A DNA stretch of 64,000 bases from Tyto alba. Lineage: Eukaryota > Chordata > Aves > Strigiformes > Tytonidae. The translations under genes and the position numbers were made by a program. The notes below the pieces were generated by a model. That model saw only the letters and a program-made list of their open reading frames with translations. It did not search any database and was not told the origin of the DNA. Positions 1 through 12,600 of this stretch are shown here, piece by piece. Numbering within the stretch: the first letter of the stretch is position 1; every line of letters begins with the position of its first letter. Where the stretch lies: NCBI RefSeq assembly GCF_018691265.1, contig NW_024881324.1:10729730-10793729 (forward strand), written 5' to 3'.

Positions 1-513
1 AGTGAGCTTCACCCATACTCCAACACACAACCAGGTCTTTGTTAGCACCCCTTCAGATCAGTATTAATACAAACCATGCGCATTTTAATCGTAACTGATT
101 TTTAAATACAACCATCTCCAGCCTTGATTCAAGGATTTAGTGCCAAAAGTTTAGTATGAACACCTAGCACTAGTTAAAAAAAAAAAATCATGGTTGCACA
201 ATACAAAGTGCTGATCCAGTACGAGTCTGCTCTGCTGTGTCTGGTTTGTTCAAAGCTTTTAAACACGAAAAGATTTTGTGATGGTCAGATACTGTCCTCT
301 CATATTAAACTTGGTTTAATGGTTTAATGCCCACATTACTTGTTATAGCTAAATCAACAGTAGCAGTTGGTTGCTCGCACTGCATCTCAAGTATGTCTAT
401 ACAGTTCAGTGAACAAGAATACGCAGCGCATATACTACCAATTGCACAACCAACACTTCCACATACCATTAAGCTCAAAGATAAAAGCATGTCCTTATGG
501 ATCTACACATGTT
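1..513 (-). other. SYCP2L: SYCP2L 3' UTR / downstream flank
   Basis: Sequence lying 3' of the SYCP2L stop on the minus strand. I see no AATAAA on that strand here, so the transcript probably runs on past the left edge of the window. The short open frames on either strand have no recognisable similarity. Confidence 0.5.
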
Positions 514-616
514 CTAGTCAATAGGTGCAGCCTGTAATGCTTCCTGTTTATCATTATCAAAGAGTTGCATAGTCTTACACTGCAATGAAACTTCTCTGTG
601 CTCCAAAAGGGAGTTT
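514..616 (-). CDS. SYCP2L: SYCP2L terminal coding exon 33
   Basis: Starts in phase 2 after aaaatacag. Reads [20 protein letters not shown], then [13 protein letters not shown] residues ([10 protein letters not shown]) and stops at TAG 516-514. The helical [10 protein letters not shown] segment suits the end of an SYCP2-type coiled coil. Confidence 0.78.
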
Positions 617-3600
617 CTGTATTTTTTTATACATGCCCATGAGGACAATGGCCCACAGTTCCAAGGTAGATACACTGTCACTACACTGGGTTACCTTTCA
701 AAAAGCTTTGACCCCATCCCTCTGAGGAAAGTATCTGAAATGCCTAACCAAATTTGATATTCCAACATATAAGATAAAAAAAGGAAAGACCTAATTGCAA
801 CTTCCTTTATGCCTTTGCTGTAACACTTCTCTGACTATACAGGTCGTGCAGAATGCTTCTAAGAGCTCCAGGCTAACAGACACTGCAGTCCAAACCCTAC
901 TCCTGAGCACAAAATAAAGATGGGATATTTGCACCAACTCCCCTGGTGATACAAAGGTAATTTCACATACTATGAGAAAATGCCACACAGCGCCTAAGTT
1001 GAGAATGCACATTACCCAGAACCATTTCTTTAGTCGGTCAATCAAGCTTTCAAATGCAGTAATCAACAGAGTATCACTGAAGTCCTCATGCAGCAACTTG
1101 GAAAAAACTTCATCATCCACACTATCATCCATTTCCTGACCTAGGAGAGAGCGTATGCCCAGTTAGTACCATGCTGGAGGGCTTACTGGAATAGAAACCT
1201 TCCTGCTACTGAAGGGTTCATCATTCATGTGAACACCATTTGTTAGAGTAGCATTTGAGTCTTGCTCTTCTAGACCTCACAAGTAGGAGGCAAACTGCCC
1301 CAAAATGCATCGAGAAAGACTTGTTAGAAAGCAGCATGGAGGAAAAGGCACAACACTAACCAAACACAAAGAGCAACACAGAGATAATGAGGCAAAAGCA
1401 CAGCACAAGGAGGGGGGGGGCGGGAGGGAAGGGAAAAAAAAAAATAAAGGCAGGCCATTGTTTTCCTGTCTTCTACTTATTCATTACAAGAAAACCTAAC
1501 CCCCTTCTGTTCAGGGTCAGTAGTGTTTTGCAGTTACTTTGTCCCTTATCTGCATGGTTTTTTTCAGTTTGTGGTTTTTGTTTTTGTTTTTTCTAATAGG
1601 TCTGGACAATCACTATTAGAAAGACAAGAAAATGCAGACATCACTGAATGTCTTCCCAAGTGGACTGTGGTTAGGGAACCCAAATTTCCTTATTCACACT
1701 TCTACATACATGATACCCAATAGCAGTGCCACAATACACTCCTTTTGCTACATTTTGACTTCTGGAGAAGATATCTTCCTTACAGATACCACTCTTGAAG
1801 CTTCCATATGACTGATTTCTACCATCAAAAAAAAAAAAAAAAATCAAAGCATTTAAATATTTCACCTTGATTGCCAACCTGGCTTTACCTGTTTGGATCT
1901 CCGCTTCCTTCTCTACTGAATCAAAAAGTTTCCTTGGCTTATGGGAAGCAGAGGACAAATGACTTGTTTCCCAGCTGGAAAATTTAAGCTTTTTTACGAC
2001 AGTGCCACTTAATATATCTATAAAGAGAACAGAAGATGTTTCAGAAAATACCTGTTCTTTTGCATGAGGTACGTGGCAGTACCTACCAGCTACTCAAGCT
2101 GAAACCATCACTGGAATTAGAAATGCCACAGAAAGGCAGGCAACTTAATTTTAGGGTCTGACATCACACTTACAGGACAGGATAAGCCTGCACCAGCAAG
2201 TCTCTTCCCTTACAAAAGCAGACAACTAGACTAACTGGTGCTATGCAGGTAAGTAGAAAGCTACCATATCTCTACTTTAAAGACAACTTAATTTATTGAC
2301 CTACTAGTCTAACCATAAAAAAAATACTTCTTGTCCAGTTTCTTCCCATTTTCTTTTCCAACCCAAGCTTCCAATCTGTTTATGCTCATTTGTTCCTAAG
2401 CAAATTTCAGCTGTTCCTTAAAAAAAAAAAAAAATGCATAAATACAGAAGAGGGAGAAAAATTAACCACACTGATAACAGCCTTTTCTGCAGCTTCACTA
2501 GGGTTGCCGTACAATTGCTTTTAACTGAAGAAAACCCTTAGGAACACTGTGAGGGAGGCTGCAGCCTGTATTTCAAGGAAAACTTTCAAAAAAAAAAAAA
2601 TCATCCTTTTGTCTCAAAATCATCCTTTTGTCTCACTGTCCACTTTTCAGAGCTCAGTAAGGTGCCTGTGACCAACTGCCTCTCTGGAATCTCTATAGGG
2701 CATAAAGCAGGAAGGTGGTGGAGCCCAGGACAAGGACGACAGTTGGACCACAAGGATCACACTGAAATAGATTTAGGGGTCACAGAGCAAGAGTCCAGAT
2801 GCAGTCACAGATCACACCTGACATTCCTGAACACAACACCACTTACGCCTCTGCATGGTATCAACTCGTCTCCCAACTGTAAGACTGTACAGTAAACAGA
2901 GATAAAAATTAAGTCCTTAAGCACTTATCTTCCCCTAAAATTAGGCAGATGTGTGGGTGCAGTGAAGGTATTCTGCAAATTCTGGACAGGTAAGACACAT
3001 TGGGAACATGAACATAGCCAGCTCATAAGAAAGGAGATGCTTTTGTCCAAGACCAAAGCTTCAGTGACTTGGTTCATAGTCACAACAATGACTTTAAGAC
3101 AGTCTCTCAGAACTACATCAGCATCAAGAATATTAGGATGAAGATTAGCCCATTGCTGCTTGACTTTCTTGAAGTTCAGTTGTTTCCAATCACAAAGAGA
3201 CTGTGTTGAAGTTCTGAAATAGTTTATGCAAGTTCAGTTTCATTAAAAAGTCTCTAAGTGCCACTTACCCCAAAAAATGCTACAGCAGTAACAAGCATCA
3301 GCACAAGTCACCATTTACCAAATGCTTATAATGAGGGTCTACTCTATATTCTTAGGTATAAAGAAAGTTGACAACTTTCAGGGATGCTTGTTTTTTTAAA
3401 ACTGAAGTTGCACTGTATTTTCAAATCATTAAAAATTAGTTTTCATGTGTCTCGAGTCACTAGTTTGTAAATCCCCTGCTCTTAATAGCTACACTATGAG
3501 CTCCCCTGGGAACAAAGACAAGATTTAAGAGTTATTGGTGAGTTCAGGAATGTATATAAAAGCACCTCACCATAGTCAGTCACGATATACAAAACAGAAA

Positions 3601-6600
3601 TAGAAGGTCTTTCTTATGCAAAAAGTATCTCAAAAACTCAGTGCTTATTTGTTTTTGAAAGAAAACTACAATTTTCACAACACCCCCTTCTACTTTTAAA
3701 CAACTCTTCCATATTATTGAAACTAACAAACCTGAGTCCTTCCGCTTAAAACTTTCTTTTTCTCTCGACAGTGTGTCAGATGCATCGTGAAAATTCTAAG
3801 GAGAGAAGGAAAACAGAGTAAGGTAGCTTGTCTGCAGTGCGGGGTGGATGTCAGGGACTCATCTAGTCATAGGAAGCAAAGTGACACGATGCACTGGTTT
3901 TCGGTGAAAAGTCTACTGACAGCAGGTTAGGAGGAGTTTAAGGGCTGCATACTGCACCTGCGTGGCCGCCTCCTCATCCCTGGAAGAGCCCTTGGCAGAC
4001 ACATCAAGTGATAGCAGACCCCCTTCTTGCTCCGAGAGCACTTCATCTGTGTGAGAGATCAGCCAGACACAGGCAAGAGAGGTTGAATCCTGTATTGACT
4101 CGGAACCTCAATTTAATGACATAGACAAAAAAAGAAACCACCGCCCTCTCCTTTATCTCTTCACACAAGGAACAGACAGTGGCTCAAATTCAGCCCAAAG
4201 GCTGTTTCATTTCTGGCTGCCAGTTAAGTTCATTCCCTCACCTCTCATTAGCCCCAGTTAATGTTCTCCCTACTCAAGAGACTACAAACAATATCCATCC
4301 CTCATAGCCATTACAAGAAATATCACAAGGCAATATGCTTATGAAGAAAATGTGAAAGCAAAATTAAAAAAAAAAAAAAAACAAAACAAAAAAACACACC
4401 CAAAAAGCACACACACATATCAAAACAACCGATATCAAAACAAAAGGCACTGAAGATGATTAAAAAGAAATACCAGAAAGATCCACTCCAAGTAAATTGT
4501 CTTCATTGAAGCCTTTTTTCCCTATAATCCTCTTTTGGGCTCTTTTCGTTGATGCTCCCTGCCAAAACAAAACCAAGTCTAAGCACATATTTTATTTAAT
4601 TATTACTACAAAAGTAGGATTTTGGGTTGGTTTGGATTTTTTTTTTTTTGTTGGGGGTGTTTGGTTGATTTTAAACACACTAAGGGCACTGAAATATGCC
4701 TAACATACTGGTGTTCCAACACTGAAGGAGATCTGTGCTGTGAAGTTCAATGCATATGCAAGTTATCTATCCTTTTAGCAATTAGAGTTGTATAGTGGAT
4801 GAAGTTTTCATTAGCAGAATGAAAGCCTTTTAGTCAAGGAAAAGAAAAATGAAAGGTTTCCAGAGGAAATAAGAGCTTTTAATGCAACTAGCAGTTCTGG
4901 AGATTTTTTTTTTTTGCCAAACTTTCTGTAATTATGCAGGGATCCCTCCAGAACATTTTCTACACAGCATTTAATGGCTGGGCAGTGGAAACGCCTGGCA
5001 TTGCTAAACTGTATTTTATTTTGCTTCATGTATGTCTGGCCCACTAACTCCCCCATCAATATAATCCATGGTTAGTATTCCCAGACCTATAGCTAAAAGT
5101 GGAGAGGGACAGTGCCTGAACTAGGACTAAGCACAAGCATAGGATTTGGAATAAAAGCCCTGAAAATTACCAACAAAATGCAGAGGTGAACATGAGCTTT
5201 CCCAAGGCACCACAGGGTACAGGGCAGAGGACAGCATGGGGACACAGCCTGGCAGGACCCAGCTAGGATTTCTGCAGGTATTTGGATAGGCAGCTCCAGC
5301 TCTTGGCATGCCCCAAGGGCTGAACTCATCCCTCAGAGTGACACCTGCATCAGCCAAGGCAGGTATCACACCAAGCATGCCAACTCCGGCCCAATTTTCC
5401 ATCTATCACAGGTAAATATTACAGTTTTATGACAACTTGCTTAGGGCTCATGCACAGTTGTTTCTATAAAGTTTCACATGTCTTCCTAAGACTTCCCTAT
5501 TTCCCCAGCTTCTAGCAGACCAACACAGGCTCAGCAACACCTGAGCAGGAAAATTTGTCCACCAGAACACTTGAAAAGAAATAAACTGGTGTGATCTTTA
5601 ATTCCTACTCATTTGTATACATTTTGCATACATAATGTTTTTAAATCTGAGGCATCTAAGCATGACACCTCCTTACCTTGTTTGGCTGGTAGTCACTGCC
5701 ACTACTTGTAGAAGACACTGGAAGCACTGCAAGGAGAAAAGCTTACCTGGTTATTGACATTACTGCATGCCTTACCCAGTTAAGGTTTGTGTCACAGCTA
5801 AATAATCCAGTTTTTAGTTTGGTTCTCTTAGTATTTACAAAAGAAAATTTCACAACACTTGCATTAGGCTTCAAAACTCCTTTCTAACAAAAGCTGCTAA
5901 ATGATGAAAAAAATGGATGCAACTCGCTGCATCCCGAGTAGCTGCCAGAAAAGGAGCAGGCTCAGCAGTTTGTTTGATGGTCCCCAAGCCCTAGGCTGGG
6001 GTGCATGGGCTGGCACTGGAACGAGAACAACTCTTCCCACAGAAGCATACTATAAAGCATAATTTCCTCCCTCGACTTTCTTTTGCTTTTTCATCCCTAT
6101 GGAAACCAATAGCTACCTAAGCAAGGCTCATTCTCCATGAGAGGGACAGAGACATTCCAACTCTTTCCGCGCAATTTAGTTTGAATTTGGAGGTCCCAGC
6201 AGCCAGCCCAGCCGTGAAACACAGCCACAGGGAACATCTGGTGTTGGTCAGGTGCAAACAGAGGATGCTATCAGAGATTAATCACATCTGATTTTGTAAA
6301 TCACTCTGAGGACAATTGGCCTGTCAGTGTTTAAACAGGGGAGCAGGGCGCCATGGTCTGCAAACTACCCATTTTTTTCAAGGTTTATTCACCACGTCAA
6401 TTGTATTTCCAGAGAGATGAGGAGTGGAAAGTTGTAGGGAAGAGGTGTGGCAGTTCCAGAGAGATCTTCCTCCTCTTGTATTCACAAGCACCCACCCAAC
6501 CATCAGCTCAGCACCTCTGGCCTCTTCAGCTCCATTACATAGAGAGCTGCACCCACAGAGACATTCAGGTGCCAAATTCCCACCTGGACATTTGAACTCC

Positions 6601-9600
6601 AGCACATTCACTGGAGGAAAAGGGATGGGAGCCCAGTTCTTTGAGCACAAGGATGCACAGCACACCTCCTCCACAGGGCACCCCTCACTGCTGGCCTTGA
6701 GCCTGCTCTCTCCTACTCAGTTCACGACACAGCTAAATCCTTCTACTCAAACTAGCATCAGTCATTTCCTTACCTGCAGTACAGAATGCCACATATAGCT
6801 AAGTGCCAACAAGGGACCAAACTTACCTTTTAATTTACTTTTCACCCCTGGTCTTTTTCGGGCATAGTCAAGAGATTTTGGCAACGACTGTTTCTCAGGC
6901 TCAAGGATCCAGCTTTTTTCACTCTGATCAGTACTTGTATTTTCACTGTTGCTTTCAGAGAAAAGATGGTTTCTGTAACTGGACTAAAGTATTAAGAGTT
7001 AGTCCTGCTCAGTCAGCTCCTGGCCACCCAGAAATCCCCCAACCATTCCCCTTCATTTACTACCAAATTATTACATTTCTTCCCCCCCCACAGTGCAACA
7101 CCTGAAGTATTTTAAGGTGTGAAAGTCTGCTAAAACAGCAACAGTTAGTTGTCAAAAACCAGCAGTATAAAACCACCAAGGTGCAGATGCTTGTCCTTTG
7201 CCAACATGGGGTTTACAGCATCCTCTGCCCTCGTCTACCCTTCCCTCCTGCATCTAGATAAAAGCTCACAAGGAGGAAAGCCTCAGCATGCCCAAGTTGC
7301 AGCCTAGATGACAGTGAGGAAAAAATGAACACAGACATTCGCTCACTGGCCTGGCAGTCCTGGTGCCCCCTGAGCAGTGCGCTCAGTAGCAACAAGTGGG
7401 CCATTTTGAGACTCCCAGACTCACGCTCCTCCACCTCCATCCTGGATAAGCCTTAAACTTCAGCCTCTTTAAGGGCGCAACTAATTCGTACAGGTGGATA
7501 CACACAGCAGTCAAAGCACACACAACCTACCCGCCTTCTCTTGAGCTTGTTTGAATCCTTGTTCTTGTTTCCCGTTTCGTAATTCCTGCCAAGCAATCCA
7601 TAAAGACCCGAGTTAGACTAGCAGATGCTGCAATAGCACATCACAGCAGTGCAGAAGGGGCACAGCCAAATAGCAGTGGCAGAGCTCCTGAACAGATCAG
7701 CAGGAGGACCTGTGCAGTCGTTAGCAGAGTTCGTCTTTGGTTGGTTTCTGAAAGGGATATCTGAATCAGAGATATCTGAAATTTGGCACCTTTTAAAAGC
7801 AAAATCAGGCTACATACATACAGGTGGCAAGTCCCTGGCAGCTTGCTGTAAATGGAAGTGGCCAAGGAAAGGCAGAAAGTTTTAGCATTTTTCAAAAATT
7901 AAATCAGTAATTTAGGCACGTGATCAGGAAAGGGAGATGTTTAAGAGTAAAAGTCTTATTATTGTCCAAGTGGACAGAAGTCATTGTTCTCTCTAGTAAC
8001 TTTTATATTCTCAGGTACTATTTAAATATTTGTATTGATAACATCCACAGGTACTGTGGCAGCTAAGCAAGGAACTATTTTAATAGAAACATCATACAGA
8101 CTTTTTGATCCCAACCTAAACCAGCTTAACTAAGGCAATGAACTCTTCTTTCACAGAGCAAAAGTTCATAAATAGCACGTGTATAATCCTATACCTCTGA
8201 TTTTGTGAAGAATCTTTCTGGCCAAAAATCTTCCTTTTGGCTTCAGCAACCTAAAAGAGAACCAGATATTTGTCTTATAGTCCAATTACCTCATAATATA
8301 ACCTATAAATATAAAACATATCAGAACTCAGAAGGGCTAAAGGATTGGAATTAAAAATCCAGCAGGGAAATTCAACTTTTTAATGAAATGAGATTTGAAA
8401 GAGTGTCATAAATTTTAACAGACAAACATTTGTTGACTTAAACAGAGTTCCTTTCTCTTTTCCTTGCTTTATGAATAACTCTCACTTTAAGTAATAACAT
8501 CATAATAAACGTCATTTTAAGCAGGAACACTGGTTAAATGCATGCTGCAAGGACCAGCTGTGTCCCCACAGCCCTGTCCCACGGGGCCTGGTGCCGTGGA
8601 GCAGGGTTTTCTGCTGACACCCAGTGGCAGTAGCGAGGATGGGATGGTGTCCAGTTTACAACAAATTTGGGGTGTATCGTTCAGCACCCATTGCCTCTGA
8701 ATTAACAGGCAGCAGGGACAGCACCCGCACCGGGCAAGAGTCTGAAAGCCAAAGGGTTTGTACGGTTGAGCCACCTTGATGGAAGCCATCAGAAGCAAGT
8801 TTTCAGCTTCCTGGGAAAACACTGCACTGGTCAAAGCTTCAAAGCAGGCAGAGCAGCTCATTTTTATTTGATTTTTTTTCCAACAATCTGCGAATATAAG
8901 TCAAACAACTTCCAACAGAAGTTTTGTGAAGACTGATTTTAACCAGGGTTTCCTGATGTGTAAAGTGTGGCTCAAGATGCATTTCAGCCCTTTCTGGTTT
9001 AACCTAGGAATGCAGAGAGAAGGACACTCAGCAATCTGCTTTAAATATTCAGTAAAATGCAGATGTTGGCCTTCAATCACAAAGGTATCCCACAGCATCA
9101 CTCAAGCACCAGCTCAAATTTTTGTTGCAGTTGGTTTTGTCATACACTACACGCCACAATATTTAAGTAGTGATGAGCATTCTCCCTACCTGAAAAAAAA
9201 AAAAAAAAAAAAAAACAAACACATTTCCATGTATAGCACCCTACAGGAAAAACAAGAACCTCAGATTCCCAATTGCCTGTTTTGCTATAACAGCATGTCC
9301 ATCCTTATTGCCAAGATATCTCCTGCTTCAAATTAATACTGTTAGCTGCTGAGCTGTGACCTTAGCGCATCTCCCCACAGCTTCTGTCTTGACTTTACCT
9401 TTTCATGACTTGCAGAGTCTGAGTTTTCAAAGTCATAGATTTCCTTCCTGCAAGACAACATATATGTGGTAGTGACATACAATTGTGAAGAATCACCCTA
9501 TAGAAATTCACTAAGAATATGGGGGGGAAGATATAATATGGTTTGTTTCCACTCCCCTCCCCTATGAACGCTGTTATACAGTAAACACTGAGATACCTTA

Positions 9601-12600
9601 TACGCCTACAAATGCTGTCTTCTCAACTTGTAAAAAAATATTTGTTCCCTTCCTATTTAGTCCTATTATCATCTGCCTTGATTCTCACCTTTTCAATTGT
9701 AAAATCTGAATAGTTCACTTAAAATTAAAAAGATACAAGTTAGTCTATCCCTGTTTACGTAGTGGACATTTTGTTCGCCTATCACCAGTAATACTACGTG
9801 GTAGGAAGAAATAATGAATGAAAATATTTCAGAAGCATTTAAGAGAAAAAAATCCATTTGATTCCCTTCTGAAAATTCTAACATTTAACGTTTGTTCTCT
9901 AACCACCTTCTCCGTATGCATCCATATTTTGTTTTCATGTCTTTCAACATTTAAACTTAACTGTTCCTTTATTTCTTTCTCCAAAACGTAACTATTTAAA
10001 AAAAATCCTACAATTACTGCTTAATCTACAGTACACCCTCTCCTTCTTACTAGTGAAAAAATGGGAAGACTGGAGAACTGAGCTCTTCGTGAAAGACTTC
10101 TACAGGAAATAAACGCTCATTTTCAGATGAAACACTAGAGGGAGCAGAATGACCAAGCTAAGTAGTTCTTCACCTCCAACTTCTACAATGTTACTCCTGT
10201 TGTTCTTTGGTCTTAAAACACATAACTTGTAGTTCTGCATCAAGGTTTCCCATTCTTATCTACAATCAATCAAAAAATTCATCTAAACATTTGGTTTGGA
10301 GGTTTCGGGTTTTTTTTTTTATTTTTTTGTTTGTTTATTTTAGTTGTTTTTTTTAACCTAAAAGTCGGTAGACAGAAGCAGGATACCCACGGAAGACCCA
10401 GAACAGCCAGAATCGCAGCAGAGATCCTCGCATACGGTTCACTTGCTCTCCCACCCAGCAGCAGACAGCAACTTGCACACAATATTCAGCAGAAAGGGCA
10501 GGAGGAGGGTGCAACAAGACAGACTTCCAGTGCCACAGAATGCACATGGCCCTCAAACCCTCGAGTGCCTCTGCCCGTGGCACCACAGGCTTTGAACATG
10601 AGCAGAGCCCTGCATGGGTGTGAGGGAAGGGGAAAAACGGAAAGAAACTGCCTTGAATCTCTAGGATACACAATGCCAAAGAACTGGGACAGTATCTGAA
10701 AAAGCTTGGCTGTCTGTGAAAGAAGCTGCCACTCACAACTCAACTCACTAGAGGATGAGGAGGATTACGGTTGGGTGAGAAAAAACAGAGAAGCCAATGT
10801 ATTACAGAGGTGAGGGAATTTTTGCCAGCCTAGAGTTAGCTTCTGAATTCTTTATTGCTTTGGGGACGCAGAGGTTCCTACTGAGACAAGTTATGACCCT
10901 TCACAGCCTCCTGCTTGTTGTGCTGTCTGTTCTGTTCAGACAGCCCACCCCGTAGGCACACTTGCTCCCCCATTAGTGCTAAAAATGGTCTAAAACCACC
11001 TGGTACACCCGACCCTGCATGGGCTTAGGGCTTGTGTCATACCTGCCTTCAGTCTTCTGCTTGGCTGATCTTGTTTTTCTGTTCCTCTTCTCCCAGGTAA
11101 CAGTCTTCTGAAAAGGAGAAGAGTTGCAGGATCTAAAGCTACAATATGCAAAGTCATGTTCTTATCCTAGAGCCTACTAAAACCAGAGATAAGGAGTGCC
11201 AGGAAACTTTGTTCCTTCTATATTGCAACAGCTGTCCATCTTCATTTCCTGCAGTTCTTTCCTACTAGAAAGCATGGAAGTCCTGGAACTAAACTGGGTG
11301 GAAGGGAGGGAGGTGGCAGGGGCAGGGCAGGCAAGTCAGCGAGGATACAGAAAGTAATAGTTCAAAAGCGTTGGTTTCATTGTGCAGTGGGCAAGCGTTA
11401 CAAAATCTTTGAACTGTCAGTTAAAAAATAATTTTAAAAGAAAATCTGAACTAGTACCTGGAAATGTAAACCCAAGAACAAGTCTAAAATGTGATTTCTT
11501 ACTCCAAATTAAAATTATTGCTTTGGGAATTGAATTTCTCCCATCCAAGTATAAAAAGAATCCATGCACTACGCACACCAATAGAAATTTCCAAGTGCTC
11601 AAGTTGTCTGAAGAAATGCAATTACAGGTGTCTCTTAGCTGTTTGTTAGATTACCCAGGTGGCAAGCTCCTCTGCCAGGAGTACAAGTACAGATCTAGTG
11701 TGGGGGGATCATTAGAGCTGGGATACAAAACCAAATAAACATGTCCACAGACTTACAAGACTTGCTTCCCGAAGGGAAGCAAATCTTTGCTCTTGCAGAC
11801 CATGTCTAAGTCTTACAACATCCGAGTTTGTCGCACACACAGCCAGGCTGGTTGCCCACACGCCATGCTCCTGGACACAAGCACAGCACACTGCTGCCGG
11901 GGGGTACATACTGAATCAACTCAGCTGAGCTTGAATTACTTGGTTGGGCCACATTAGGCTGAAGTGAGCAGCCATTGCCTCTGCAGCTTGCTTTTGGTGC
12001 TAAATAGCATGTTACAGCAGGTACAAATGACACTATGTGGGCTTTGGACACCACTCAATGGCAGGAGTGGGTCAACCCATCCTAGCTGTCTTCTGCAACT
12101 CCACCAAAGCATCTCTACCCTGCCCCTTGTCTCTTCACTCAGGTGGGCCCCACAGCAAACATACCTTTGATGTCGACTCCTCCACGGGTGGCTCTTCTAG
12201 GGGCTTCTCACTGGGGACAAGAGGACACGTGAGGGGAATTGCAGTGCTGAGGGGCTGTTCATTTAAAGCCCAAAGAGTCAGTTTGTGAAGTGCCAAGAGG
12301 CAAAAAAAAAAAAAAAACAAAACAAAACATGCTTGTACCAATTGGCATTAGAGCAGTGGTTTAAAAGCTGTGTAGTGAAGAAAGCTAATGAGTAGTTCTA
12401 CAGAAGTCCAACTCATTAACTGTAAGAAATACTCTCCTACAAATCTCTGGAAAAAGGTATTACTAATGCCAAGGTGAACTCAAATTCACACATTCTTTCA
12501 CAAAAGTCACGATCCCTGTTATGAAAAACTACATATCTGGTAAGCTGCAGTTACACAGCTGAAGTTAAACTCTAATATAGCTGTATACTTCTCTAATATT

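Noticed and set aside
2980..3131. Stop-free minus-strand stretch in the SYCP2L intron after coding exon 26
   Set aside because: The translation looks vaguely helical, but I found no matching splice sites or homology, and the flanking exons already join in frame through another exon.
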